Under the pieces are notes generated by a model. It did no database searches and was not told where the DNA came from. It saw only the letters and a program-made list of their open reading frames with translations. The translations under genes and the position numbers were made by a program. Below, in pieces: positions 1 through 7,969 of a stretch of 26,131 nucleotides of DNA. Source of the DNA: Perkinsus olseni (Eukaryota; Perkinsozoa; Perkinsida); the NCBI GenBank assembly GCA_013115125.1, contig JABANN010000488.1:1-26131 (forward strand). The letters are read 5' to 3'. Positions within the stretch are counted from its first letter, which is position 1. Every line of letters starts with the position of its first letter.

Positions 1-1
1 C

Positions 2-71
<70 letters not shown>
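1..71. repeat. (CAA)n microsatellite at the window edge
   Basis: About 24 uninterrupted CAA units start at the first base. Read on the minus strand the tract is (TTG)n, and in the frame of the adjacent protease fragment it reads as consecutive GTT (valine) codons. It starts directly after the first active-site motif of that fragment, so it either expanded inside the gene or marks its breakpoint. Its full length lies outside the window. Confidence 0.97.
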
Positions 72-166
72 TGAAAGCTGACAGAGCCCGTATCAGCTAT
101 GAAGTAAAGTCTCTCGCCATCGAGGAGCAGCTCCGTGCGTAGGAAACATTCTTCATAGAGTTCGTA
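72..166 (-). pseudogene. N-terminal fragment of a pepsin-like aspartic protease, cut by the microsatellite
   Basis: The minus-strand frame reads FLRTELLLDG followed by IADTGSVSFHV, the same order as in the two intact paralogues of this window (FRTELLLDG...DTGSVSFHAV). DTGS is the first catalytic aspartate motif of A1 proteases. Upstream, the residues that should correspond to the signal peptide and LPVFYE are not recognisable, so the start looks lost or displaced. Downstream the frame passes straight into poly-valine from the (CAA)n tract and leaves the window. It may be a decayed copy, or the beginning of a gene with a long valine run. I favour a fragment because the second lobe cannot be seen and the upstream part is degraded. 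Confidence 0.6.
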
Positions 167-674
167 TGCAATATGGGCAGAAAGTGTCTCAGCACCAGTG
201 TGCGGGAAGTACGCTTTCGCGTCCACGGATACCTTCCTCGCCCTTCGAGCGCTAGGTGCAACGGACTCTGTGCAGCGCTAAGCATATCTCAGCAGTTGAC
301 TACGTTTCGTTCAAAGTCGAGCATAATAGCTCAGCTGGTACTGCTTCCCGTGCAACACCTAGCGAAGCGTTATTTGACCGGATGCTCGGCCGCTGGGGTC
401 AATAATTCAGGAAATTGCGCGTGCCAAACGAAAATGTACAAAGAAATCCTCCGCCCACAGTAGGAGATACCAGTAGGAGCCTCATAGCCTGGCAGCATTC
501 GAAAGATAACAGCATTCTCGGAACTATGTAACGCCCGCCGATAGAGTCGGTCTGATAGACTAGAACGCAACAGTTCAGAGGTGAGGACAGCTTGACTCAC
601 AACATCCACACCAGGGGCACGACAGTCGTGGCCGTTCAAAGCTTTTATCCGAGAAGGGAGCTTTCTCATTGATC
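167..674. other. Intergenic, no supported gene
   Basis: Short open frames occur on both strands, but none shows a family motif, a signal peptide or a plausible splice pattern. This is the 3' flank of the intact protease gene that ends at 675. Confidence 0.6.
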
Positions 675-1802
675 TCAGCTCCGCTCTGACGGTTTTTCTT
701 GGTCAACAACGAAGCCAATCTTTCCTTCTCTGGCATCGAATCGTATAGTTCTATTCCTGAATAGAGGCATGCCTAAGCTCCAGGTACTCATAGGCTCTTG
801 TCTAATGTTTAAATCGCATTTTGGTTTATCTTCTAACCCGGGAGATTTCTCGATGAGCCGTTCACCCGGGATGGATAGGGTATAAAAACTGTCTGCCTCC
901 GAGATGAACTTCAGGTCGAGATCTGGCAGGTACTTGGAGTCGTCAAAAAATAGCCAATAGCGGCCCGGCTTCCTCCTTTTGACTATCTCCCCAGAGAATC
1001 TATTGGCTTCCGTGATAACATAAGAAATGAGCTTCTCGACTTCTTTTAAAGGCCCGCTTATGAACGGATCTCCTGAGTCCACGATAGCCAAGCTGTCGAT
1101 CTTTAGCTGATCGTTTCCTCTGACGGATATGCTAGACAACATGACAGACCATTTAGGAACGCCTAAAATATCAACTCCGACGGGGAAGTAAACTAGAACT
1201 CCCCGCTCGGAAGGATTCTTCGGTTCCAATTCGCCTAATGTGAGTTCGCCGTATCCTGCGAGGGTGTCCGGTAGTCTGATAGTGAAAACGGGCTCATCAA
1301 TAATCCCGCTCTTGGTCAGCTGTTCCAAGAATGTATTCGACCTCCTACGAGGCAGACCCAAGCCAAGGCTCGCCTCCGGGCGTGCTTTCCCGCTCTCCCA
1401 AACTCCCTCTACCGACTTCCACAAGGCGCCGACCACGACATTGAGGCTCATCTCAGTTTCGAATCCACCCGAGGCGGATTCAACCAGCCCATCCATTGAG
1501 CGTATCTCCTCTCTTGACCTCCTGTAATTCTTGGGTAAGGTGACCATTCCAGTCGCGAGGACTTCCAGCTCGTCGAGGGACAAGTCGTAGCAGTTGTAAG
1601 GGTAACGCTCACACCAGCCCGGGAAGTAGCACCGTCCAACGGCATGAAAGCTGATAGAGCCCGTGTCCGCTACAAAGCGGACACTCTGACCACCCAGGAG
1701 CAGCTCAGTGCGCAGAAAGCCCCGCTCGTAGAAGAGTGGAAGCCGGACGGAGCACCAGACTTGTAGCGGGATGACGAGGGTGCAACTAGTCCGATACTTC
1801 AT
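675..1802 (-). CDS. Secreted pepsin-like (A1) aspartic protease, intact copy 1
   Basis: A single-exon frame of 375 residues. An upstream in-frame Met would add 18 residues, but I start at MKYRTSCTL because this places a hydrophobic signal peptide (MKYRTSCTLVIPLQV) first, matching the N-termini of the other copies. The first catalytic motif is ADTGS (Asp about 46) and the second is AIVDSGDPF (Asp about 242), so both lobes are present. Other A1 landmarks are SLGLGLP (compare ILGLAYP of pepsins), FTIRLP and GELTLGELE (compare GxLxxGGxD), and LGMPLFRNRTIRFD near the C-terminus (compare LGDVFLR). Two things are unusual. There is no room for the usual ~40-residue prosegment between signal peptide and catalytic lobe, and the YGTG flap motif is not seen where it should be (about residues 95-115). 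The protein should enter the secretory pathway; its substrate is unknown. A related intact copy lies at 3310-4443 on the same strand. Confidence 0.85.
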   Translation of the reverse strand: MKYRTSCTLVIPLQVWCSVRLPLFYERGFLRTELLLGGQSVRFVADTGSISFHAVGRCYFPGWCERYPYNCYDLSLDELEVLATGMVTLPKNYRRSREEIRSMDGLVESASGGFETEMSLNVVVGALWKSVEGVWESGKARPEASLGLGLPRRRSNTFLEQLTKSGIIDEPVFTIRLPDTLAGYGELTLGELEPKNPSERGVLVYFPVGVDILGVPKWSVMLSSISVRGNDQLKIDSLAIVDSGDPFISGPLKEVEKLISYVITEANRFSGEIVKRRKPGRYWLFFDDSKYLPDLDLKFISEADSFYTLSIPGERLIEKSPGLEDKPKCDLNIRQEPMSTWSLGMPLFRNRTIRFDAREGKIGFVVDQEKPSERS

Positions 1803-2586
1803 AGCAAAGCAAATGATAATAGAATCTGCGCCATGATGACGCCGGCATCCAACCATTCCAGCGAGAAAAGGGCCCGCCCTACTCTATAACATGGAGTTCA
1901 GTTCCCAAGCGTGTCATCCATTCACAGGATGCCCCTCGAGCATAGAACTGAAAGGTTCCCGCCAGCGGAGTTGGCCCTAACAACACCTCTAATCAGGTGA
2001 TCTCTCTGAAATTTCCAGCGACGCAGACACTAGCGCTACCTTCGCACCTGCTTCAGCTAAGGCCAAGGAAAGACCTCTCTTCGCTGCTCGCGTGGCTCAG
2101 AGTCCTCAGTGTTAGCTACTACGAACACGGGATGGACCTCTGGAAAGAGGATTTCTCGAGCAATCGTGACAGCTCAATTCCTGGGCGTGCCGAAAGCACA
2201 CTCCTGGTATCACAGCGATCCTCATGGAGCGGCGCTGTCTGAGTGCTGCTCCTTGGTCCGCAGTCAACGCCCACTGGTCGTTGCGAAGGTTGCCCCCTTG
2301 CTACCTTTCGACAATACTCGTTACCGGGATTACCGCGGCAACATAAGCTAGATAAGCACTCATCGCAGCTACAGTACAGCTCCTCAATTTTGAGCGTACA
2401 GAATGGTCCTTTTCTTCTGCGGAACCCGGCGAGATGCTGAGCGTGTACGGTTGCCGGCCCATTGGGAGAACTCAACATGACCACGGGAAGTAAGTGGTAG
2501 AAAATCAATGAGCAAAAACGAGCGTGACGCAACTACTGTTTATATCAATCAGGCTCATAGCTCGCGCCCCGCTCATGGTGAGGCCA
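1803..2586. other. Upstream region of protease copy 1
   Basis: It contains the conserved block at 2153-2187. A minus-strand frame of 137 residues (2119-2532) is cysteine-rich with a hydrophobic start, but it has no recognised motif and no paralogue elsewhere in the window, so I do not call it a gene. Confidence 0.5.
2153..2187 (-). promoter_or_regulatory. Conserved 35-nt block upstream of protease copy 1
   Basis: Written on the plus strand the block begins TTCTCGAGCAATCGT and ends CAATTCCTGGGCG. It aligns without gaps to 7565-7599 (about 5 mismatches) and less closely to 4699-4733. It lies 351 nt upstream of the start codon at 1802. Conservation outside any shared reading frame suggests a promoter or 5' leader element; the function is inferred. 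Confidence 0.5.
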
Positions 2587-2990
2587 CTAATAACGCAGGC
2601 TGGCCACACGTATTGTAGGAGTGTTCGTTATGCCTTCGCTAGCTGAGAATTTTGGTATGATGTTGGGAAGGTACTGAGCGTCATCGCAGTATAACCAGGA
2701 CACACCTGCTTCGGTGCTATGGACGACTTCTCTAGAATTTCTCAGGTTTGCCGCCTTTACGAGATCGGCGAGGATCTTCCCAGCTTCTTCGGGGTGTCCG
2801 CCCAAGAACGACTCTCTGGAGTCCACGAAAGCGACTTGTCCAATCTTTAGCTCGTCATGGCCGCTCACAGCTATACTATACAGCATGACCGTTCATTCCC
2901 TCGAGTTTGATGTGAGAAAGGTAGACGAAGGTCCCTAATTCTTCTGGTCTCTGGGCTGCCCACAAGCCTATTGTAAGGCCCGCCGCTGAA
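2587..2990 (-). pseudogene. Decayed fragment of a pepsin-like aspartic protease
   Basis: The minus-strand frame from 2886 reads YSIAVSGHDELKIG, then VAFVDSRESFLGG, then CDDAQYLPN. These match SSIAVSGYDELNIG, YALVDSGDFNLAGP and CNDAEYLPD of the intact copy at 3310-4443. Just upstream, in another frame, are residues resembling its EAQRPEESGTLVYLP. The fragment therefore covers part of the second lobe, with a frame change near 2890-2900. The second catalytic motif is DSR instead of DSG, the C-terminal ~60 residues are missing, and no first lobe is visible. It is a relic of a local duplication, closest to the copy at 3310-4443. Confidence 0.8.
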
Positions 2991-3309
2991 CTGACCTCCG
3001 AGTTCTCCGAACCCATGCCCCTATTTCGACCCTACCATCAACCTGCTGCCTCTACTCGCTAATATGATGTCTTCAACCGCTGGCATGACAGCCCCACTCT
3101 ACGCCAAGAGCGCTGGAATAACGGCTCTGATAACAACGGCATCCCAGCCTCTGGGTGTCGGATTTACTCCAACGTAATTGCAAGTTCAATACTAGAAACA
3201 TCGACGTCGATGGCTCACGATTACGATGAACGTGACTCGGCAAGGGCGACGGGTGTATGCTCTCTAACCATCCAGCCTCGCACGCCACCCCAAGATTCTC
3301 GGCACAGGT
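2991..3309. other. Intergenic, nothing recognised
   Basis: This lies between the decayed fragment and the stop of the next protease gene. Weak similarity to protease coding sequence may extend a little past 2990, then fades. No gene or repeat is supported. Confidence 0.5.
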
Positions 3310-4443
3310 TCAGTCTTGTTTCTGCGCTGCACTTTCCTCAAGGACCAAGGCAACGCTTCCTCCACGGGCATCAAAGCGTATAGTCCTGTTCCGGAAAAGA
3401 GGAACCCCCAGGGTCCATTGCCAGCCTTCCCGCCTCTCGATCGCGAGTATACAGCGAGGTGCCTCTTCTATCCTTCGGAACTCGACGAGGTATTTGCCTC
3501 GGATTTTCACGGTATTCGCTATGCCCTCACTTGTTGAGAACCTAAGCGTTAGGTCAGGCAGGTACTCAGCGTCATTGCAGTGTAGCCAATGAGGGCCCCA
3601 CGGGGTGCTGTAAACGATCTGCTCAGGCCTCCCCGAGTTGGCTTCCCCGACGAACTCGGTAATTAGTTTACCAGCTTCCTCGGGTGGACCGGCTAGATTG
3701 AAATCTCCAGAGTCCACGAGGGCGTATGTCCCAATGTTCAGCTCGTCATAGCCGCTCACAGCTATACTGGACAACATGACCGTCCATTCCCTCGGATTTG
3801 TTGTCGCTATGGGAAGATAGACGAGAGTTCCCGATTCCTCTGGTCTCTGGGCTTCCAATGAGCCCATTTTGAGTTCACCGTTCTCCGTGAAGTTCGCCGG
3901 CAATCTAATGCTGAATAGAGCGTGGCTGATGGCTCCAGAGGCGAGAAGCTGTTCCAAGACTGTATCGGATCCTGTCCGCGGGAAACCCAAACCGAGGCTC
4001 GCTTCGGGATTGGTACCGCCGCTCACCCACCCCTCTACGATGGACCAGCTATAAGTGTGAACCACCGCGTGAAGCCGCATGCCCACACCAACGAATCCTG
4101 AAGCTCTTACGAACGCGACTTGGCCCTCCACTGGTCGCATCTCTTCTAGCCAGTTAAAATACTTCTTCAGCATCCCTCTCGTTCCTGGTGCTCCCGGCTC
4201 GTAGTGCAAGGACTGGCGACAGTTGTGAGGGTACCGCTGGCACCAGTCTGGGAAGGAGTTCCTATCGACAGCATGAAAGCTGACGGACCCCGTGTCCACA
4301 ACAGGACGGATCTTTTCACCATCAAGGAGCAGCTCTGTGCGAAAGAAATATTCTTCGTAGAAGACCGGAAGTTTGGTGATGCACCGGACTTGCAACAGGC
4401 GAAGCATGATGAGGTAGGTTTCCCAGAAATTCATAAGGAGCAC
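3310..4443 (-). CDS. Secreted pepsin-like (A1) aspartic protease, intact copy 2
   Basis: A single-exon frame of 377 residues. The N-terminus is hydrophobic (signal peptide around WETYLIMLRLLQVRC) and is followed by KLPVFYEEYFFRTELLLDG as in the other copies. Translation may start at Met1 or Met4. Catalytic motifs are VVDTGSVSFHAV (Asp about 50) and ALVDSGDFNLAGP (Asp about 244). Further A1-like landmarks are ASLGLGFPRTGSD, FSIRLP, GELKMGSLE and TLGVPLFRNRTIRFD. As in copy 1, there is no prosegment-length spacer and no YGTG flap motif. Cysteines in WCQRYPHNC are shared with copy 1 (WCERYPYNC), so a disulfide there is plausible. It probably acts extracellularly or in the secretory pathway; the substrate is unknown. 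Confidence 0.87.
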   Translation of the reverse strand: MLLMNFWETYLIMLRLLQVRCITKLPVFYEEYFFRTELLLDGEKIRPVVDTGSVSFHAVDRNSFPDWCQRYPHNCRQSLHYEPGAPGTRGMLKKYFNWLEEMRPVEGQVAFVRASGFVGVGMRLHAVVHTYSWSIVEGWVSGGTNPEASLGLGFPRTGSDTVLEQLLASGAISHALFSIRLPANFTENGELKMGSLEAQRPEESGTLVYLPIATTNPREWTVMLSSIAVSGYDELNIGTYALVDSGDFNLAGPPEEAGKLITEFVGEANSGRPEQIVYSTPWGPHWLHCNDAEYLPDLTLRFSTSEGIANTVKIRGKYLVEFRRIEEAPRCILAIERREGWQWTLGVPLFRNRTIRFDARGGSVALVLEESAAQKQD

Positions 4444-5936
4444 AAGACTGACTAAGCTTATACCATCTCACGACCTCGCGGCTGCATTCAGCAGTGGATA
4501 GCAAGTGCGGATCTTAACGTCCGAAGATTCCTTCTCCATGGTAGTGACCATGACGCGAAGCTTACTGCAAGCTTACTCAAGTTAACCCACTGTTCCATTG
4601 ACTACCCCCGGGGTAGTACCCCGGCTCAAGCTTTCACTCGCTCGGTGTCCGGCTAACCAACCCTTGCTCACCAACACACAACGCGGCAGGAAAAGGAGTT
4701 CTCGGTCAGTTGGGAGTGCTCAATTCCAGGGCGAGATCAACGACAGCATCAGCGTGCCGTCTCTTCGCCACTGGAGGCAATTGCACGGCGACAGTTGGCA
4801 GTTCCAAACAGGAAATCGGCCTCGCTATAGCTATACCGGGCAGCCGTTTCAGGCGGGAGATGTGAACTGAATTTACCGTCGTTGAACTCCGCTGCAACCC
4901 GAAGACGCTACTCACTCAGAGTGCTCAGCCTTCGCTCAACTCTTTCCATCAGCCGCCGAATGCTTTCATCTACGATTCTCCCCCGCGCTGCGCACAAGAC
5001 TATTTGTTTCTCATTTCTTGTTAACTCCTTCAGGAATAACTCCTCATCCGGACATAAAGCGAATCAAGTAGTCCCACAGAGCCACGATAGTTCAATCGTC
5101 ACCCGCCAGGCTCTACTGCTGAGTACCCCCACGAAGGCTCGCTCCAAGACATTACAGGAAGTCATTGACGCAAGGCTGCTGAGGATAGGTCAGAGTAGCG
5201 CCCACCCTCGTCTGTTTTTCCTAGTTGAGTCGTGACATATCTCAACTCGGAGCTCTGCTCAGGACGACAGGCTCTGCAGGACTTGCACAGCAATGTATTG
5301 GTATTGAGTGAGTTGACTCAGAGATGTCCTGAGATTCGGTCACACCTTGATCGGATACCTCAGTTAGGTGCCAAGGACCAGGAAATGTAAGACGGCGCTC
5401 CACCTACAATCGTTGCTCTACTGCGAGCGCCGCACTTGCACGCGACCATCTCATCGTCCGGTTTCCAGATTACAGTGGTACCAGGGCCTGGTCTTGGATA
5501 TGCCTTTGCCCAAGCCTTCGCCACACTTAGACGAGGCTCGCGACTCTGGAAGCCTGTCCTAGTTCTTAAGACCAGCTCAATGCTGCTGGCTTTTCTATAT
5601 ACCAACATGTTACTGCGGCCTGCAGTCTACCGGCCCGTCCGAACCATCAAACCCTATCAGACGCAATCTGAAGTCAGCTCGGGTTTTGTTCTAGTCAGCG
5701 ACGGCGGTAGTGGAAACCCGGGTCGCAGGGCCCTCAGAAGTACTACGACCGAGCATGCCGCTCCTACAGCGATGTAGGAACCGAAATTGATTCGCTTAAA
5801 GGTGCGTACCGGCGAATAACAAGGTTCAAAAAGTGATGATACGCGTTGCTGGCATTCATACCCTGCATTGCAGTCCACTGGAACATAACAATGAGAAAGG
5901 CATAAAGATGGTACAACTCACGAAAGTCGTGTTAAT
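4444..5936. other. Long region without a supported gene between protease copies
   Basis: It holds the conserved block at 4699-4733. Open frames on both strands up to ~117 codons have no motif, signal peptide or paralogue. A palindrome CCGGGGTAGTACCCCGG lies near 4608-4624. No coding call is justified. Confidence 0.5.
4699..4733 (-). promoter_or_regulatory. Conserved 35-nt block upstream of protease copy 2
   Basis: It aligns end to end with 7565-7599 and 2153-2187 (about 25 of 35 positions match the former), sharing TTCTCGG at one end and CAATTCC then GGCG at the other. It lies 256 nt upstream of the start at 4443. It is the most diverged of the three. Confidence 0.4.
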
Positions 5937-7221
5937 TTACAGAGTACCACACGCGACGAGCTTAGAGTCGAGTGCAGAAAATGTAGAGTTGCATCGAACG
6001 AATATAGCTTCCAAGCCCGGTTGCAGCACTCGTTCGAATGCCCACAACTCTTTGTCCCTTGTCTTCTCCCGACTGAGGGTTACGCCTAGCTTCCCAGTGC
6101 GAAAATCGAAGTCTATGTCCCTTCCTCGGAAGAGAGGTACGCCTAACACCCAGTAGTCTCTATCTCGTGGCTTCAGCGCCAATTTACAAGGTGAATCATT
6201 GCCAGCCTCTGGCAATTCCCTCGTGAGGTATCGTCCACTTATCGTTAGCCTACTGGCCGTGCCGCTTCCCTCAACAGTGAAGTCCAGGTGAAGATCAGGT
6301 AGGTACTTCGCATCATCGCACTTCAACCAATAATAGCCCGACGTACTCCATTTAACCACCCCTTCACCTTCCTTCGAACGGGCTCGCTCAATAACGGATG
6401 AGATCAGCTCTTCGACTTGGCCGGGTGGGCCGAATGGCCGGGTGGGCCGAATATGAAAGGACATCCGGAATCATGCAGAGCAGGCTGCTCAGTGCGCACG
6501 TAGCTACCGCTCACGACAGATATGCTAGCCAACATGACTTCCCATCTTCTCTTGTATCGAGAGGTCCGTTGATGAATTGGTAGATGAAGAAGGGTGCCCA
6601 AATCGGAGGTATTCGTGCGCTCCCGGTTACCTATGATGAGCCCACCATTCTCTGTGTTACTTGGTGGCAACATCAATGTGAATACTCGCTCTTTGTCCTT
6701 GATGATGCCGTGTTCCACTAGCTGGTCAAGGTAGGAGATAGTGCCTTGCCGAGGAGGACCTAAGCCCAGAATTGCCGCGGGCTCGGCGCCCTCTTCCACT
6801 TTGTCCTCTCTCGTACACGCACGAGCGACAACATGGAAGCTCATCTCAGTTCTGTAGGGCTTGGCGGCCCGCCAATGGCGGGACCGGTGAGCTGGATTGT
6901 CCCATTCATCAGCCGCATATCATATACTAGTCTATGGTAGGTTTTAGTGCAGCTTTCCTCTGCTTTAGAATTCTCCAAGGCGCGCTTCGTAACCGGTGAC
7001 AACTTGTAACAATTCTTGGGGTGGGGTCGGCAAGATTTCTCGAAGTAGTTCCGAGCTACAACGTGGAAGCTGACCAAGCCTGTATCAACCAACAGATGTA
7101 CTTTTTGACTGCCGATAGTCACTTCAGTGCGAAAGTGGCCGTCCTCGTAAAACACAGGTAACTTGACAAAACAACGAACTTGCAACGGCACTGCGAGTAG
7201 GAGAATCTTTGGGTATCTCAT
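5937..7221 (-). pseudogene. Full-length pepsin-like aspartic protease with frameshifts, copy 3
   Basis: Three consecutive minus-strand frames together cover a whole family member. 6841-7221 gives the signal peptide (MRYPKILLLAVPLQV), KLPVFYEDGHFRTEV and the first motif LVDTGLVSFHVV. 6466-6840 gives ILGLGPPRQG, FTLMLPPS, a GGLIIG segment and the second motif HDSGCPFIFGPPG. 5937-6417 gives CDDAKYLPDL and LGVPLFRGRDIDFD. The breaks are a one-base-type shift near 6850-6870 and a 17-bp tandem duplication at 6418-6451 that shifts the frame right after the second motif. The first motif also has Leu where DTG is usually followed by Ser or Thr. The C-terminal tail is longer than in the intact copies. 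Frames are otherwise open, so inactivation looks recent. Assembly error is a weaker alternative. Confidence 0.82.
6418..6451. repeat. 17-bp perfect tandem duplication inside protease copy 3
   Basis: TGGCCGGGTGGGCCGAA occurs twice back to back (6418-6434 and 6435-6451). Removing one unit would leave the frame continuous through FGPPGQVEEL, as in the paralogues. The extra 17 bp explains one of the two frame breaks. Confidence 0.93.
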
Positions 7222-7564
7222 TTTAGAGAAAAGAAGAAAGACTCTGAGCTACGTGGGGAAGCTGAGCAACCACGAGCTGTCTCATTGATATCCAAACGTA
7301 GCCTCTCAAATCCTACAGCAGTTAGTAACCTCTACTAGTGACGATGATGAGGCGCGATCAAGCTGATTCACGAGCATTGCTCCCAGTCGTCTGAGGGTGC
7401 AGATGATAATCTCAAGGTCAGAACTCAGAGTCCTGAGCCCTGTTCGACGCAGTGACTCACAAGCGGCTCCTAGAGGCGTACCATAACGGATAACCAATGG
7501 CTTTCTTCTGGCCTTCACCACAGCTCACTACGTGCGAAGCGACGGAAAGCAGTGGGAAAACGTG

Positions 7565-7599
7565 TTCTCGGGCAATCGTTACTGCCCAATTCCTCGGCG
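7565..7599 (-). promoter_or_regulatory. Conserved 35-nt block upstream of protease copy 3
   Basis: The best match to the block at 2153-2187 (about 30 of 35 identical). It lies 344 nt upstream of the start at 7221, almost the same distance as for copy 1 (351 nt). No reading frame is conserved across the three blocks, which argues for a regulatory or transcribed leader role. Confidence 0.5.
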
Positions 7600-7630
7600 C
7601 GGCGTGCAACAGCAGCAGAGATTTGCCCTA

Positions 7631-7900
7631 TCAGTGTTCAGTGATGAAAGAACCGGAAGCGATCGTCACGACCAACTGACAGCCTACCGGGCACGCCTTA
7701 CCCGGGAATAGCGGGGCGCGGTATCCCTTGAACTGGACGTCTTCGTGCTCGGTGAGGATAAGCGGAGTTTTTAGGGCGTTTTCATTCGAGAACGTAGCGT
7801 ATAAGATTTGATCACCGATGGATCGCGTTATTGCTAAGATTTGGTCGGCTGTTTGCTTCGGGTGTTCCGGTAGAATCACAGTAGCATCACAAGGCCATTG
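7631..7900 (-). CDS. Candidate coding exon of unknown function
   Basis: A minus-strand open frame reads from about 7900 to a stop at 7631, containing VILPEHPKQTADQILAIT and GYRAPLFPGKACPVGCQL. A CCTAG at 7901-7905 could be a 3' splice site. The composition looks protein-like, but there is no paralogue or domain match. It lies just 3' of the Mpv17-like gene stop (7970) and upstream of protease copy 3. It could be a terminal exon of an overlapping transcript, a relic or chance. Confidence 0.25.
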   Translation of the reverse strand, partial: QWPCDATVILPEHPKQTADQILAITRSIGDQILYATFSNENALKTPLILTEHEDVQFKGYRAPLFPGKACPVGCQLVVTIASGSFITEH

Positions 7901-7969
7901 CTAGGATGCGTTAGACTGCCAGCGTAACTAAACTCAATCACCCTTGTTAAAGTAAAATCGGTCAATCTT

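Noticed and set aside
2119-2532. Minus-strand cysteine-rich 137-codon frame
   Set aside because: It covers the conserved upstream block, but the frame is not kept in the corresponding regions of the other protease copies.
4608-4627. Possible spliced-leader relict (ends GGCTCAAG)
   Set aside because: Only the last few bases match the alveolate spliced leader; the rest is a GGGGTA/TACCCC palindrome.
5360-5777. Overlapping frames on both strands with GEARLG-like nucleotide text resembling protease coding sequence
   Set aside because: Similarity is limited to short words such as CGAGGCTCGC; no protease motif appears in any frame.
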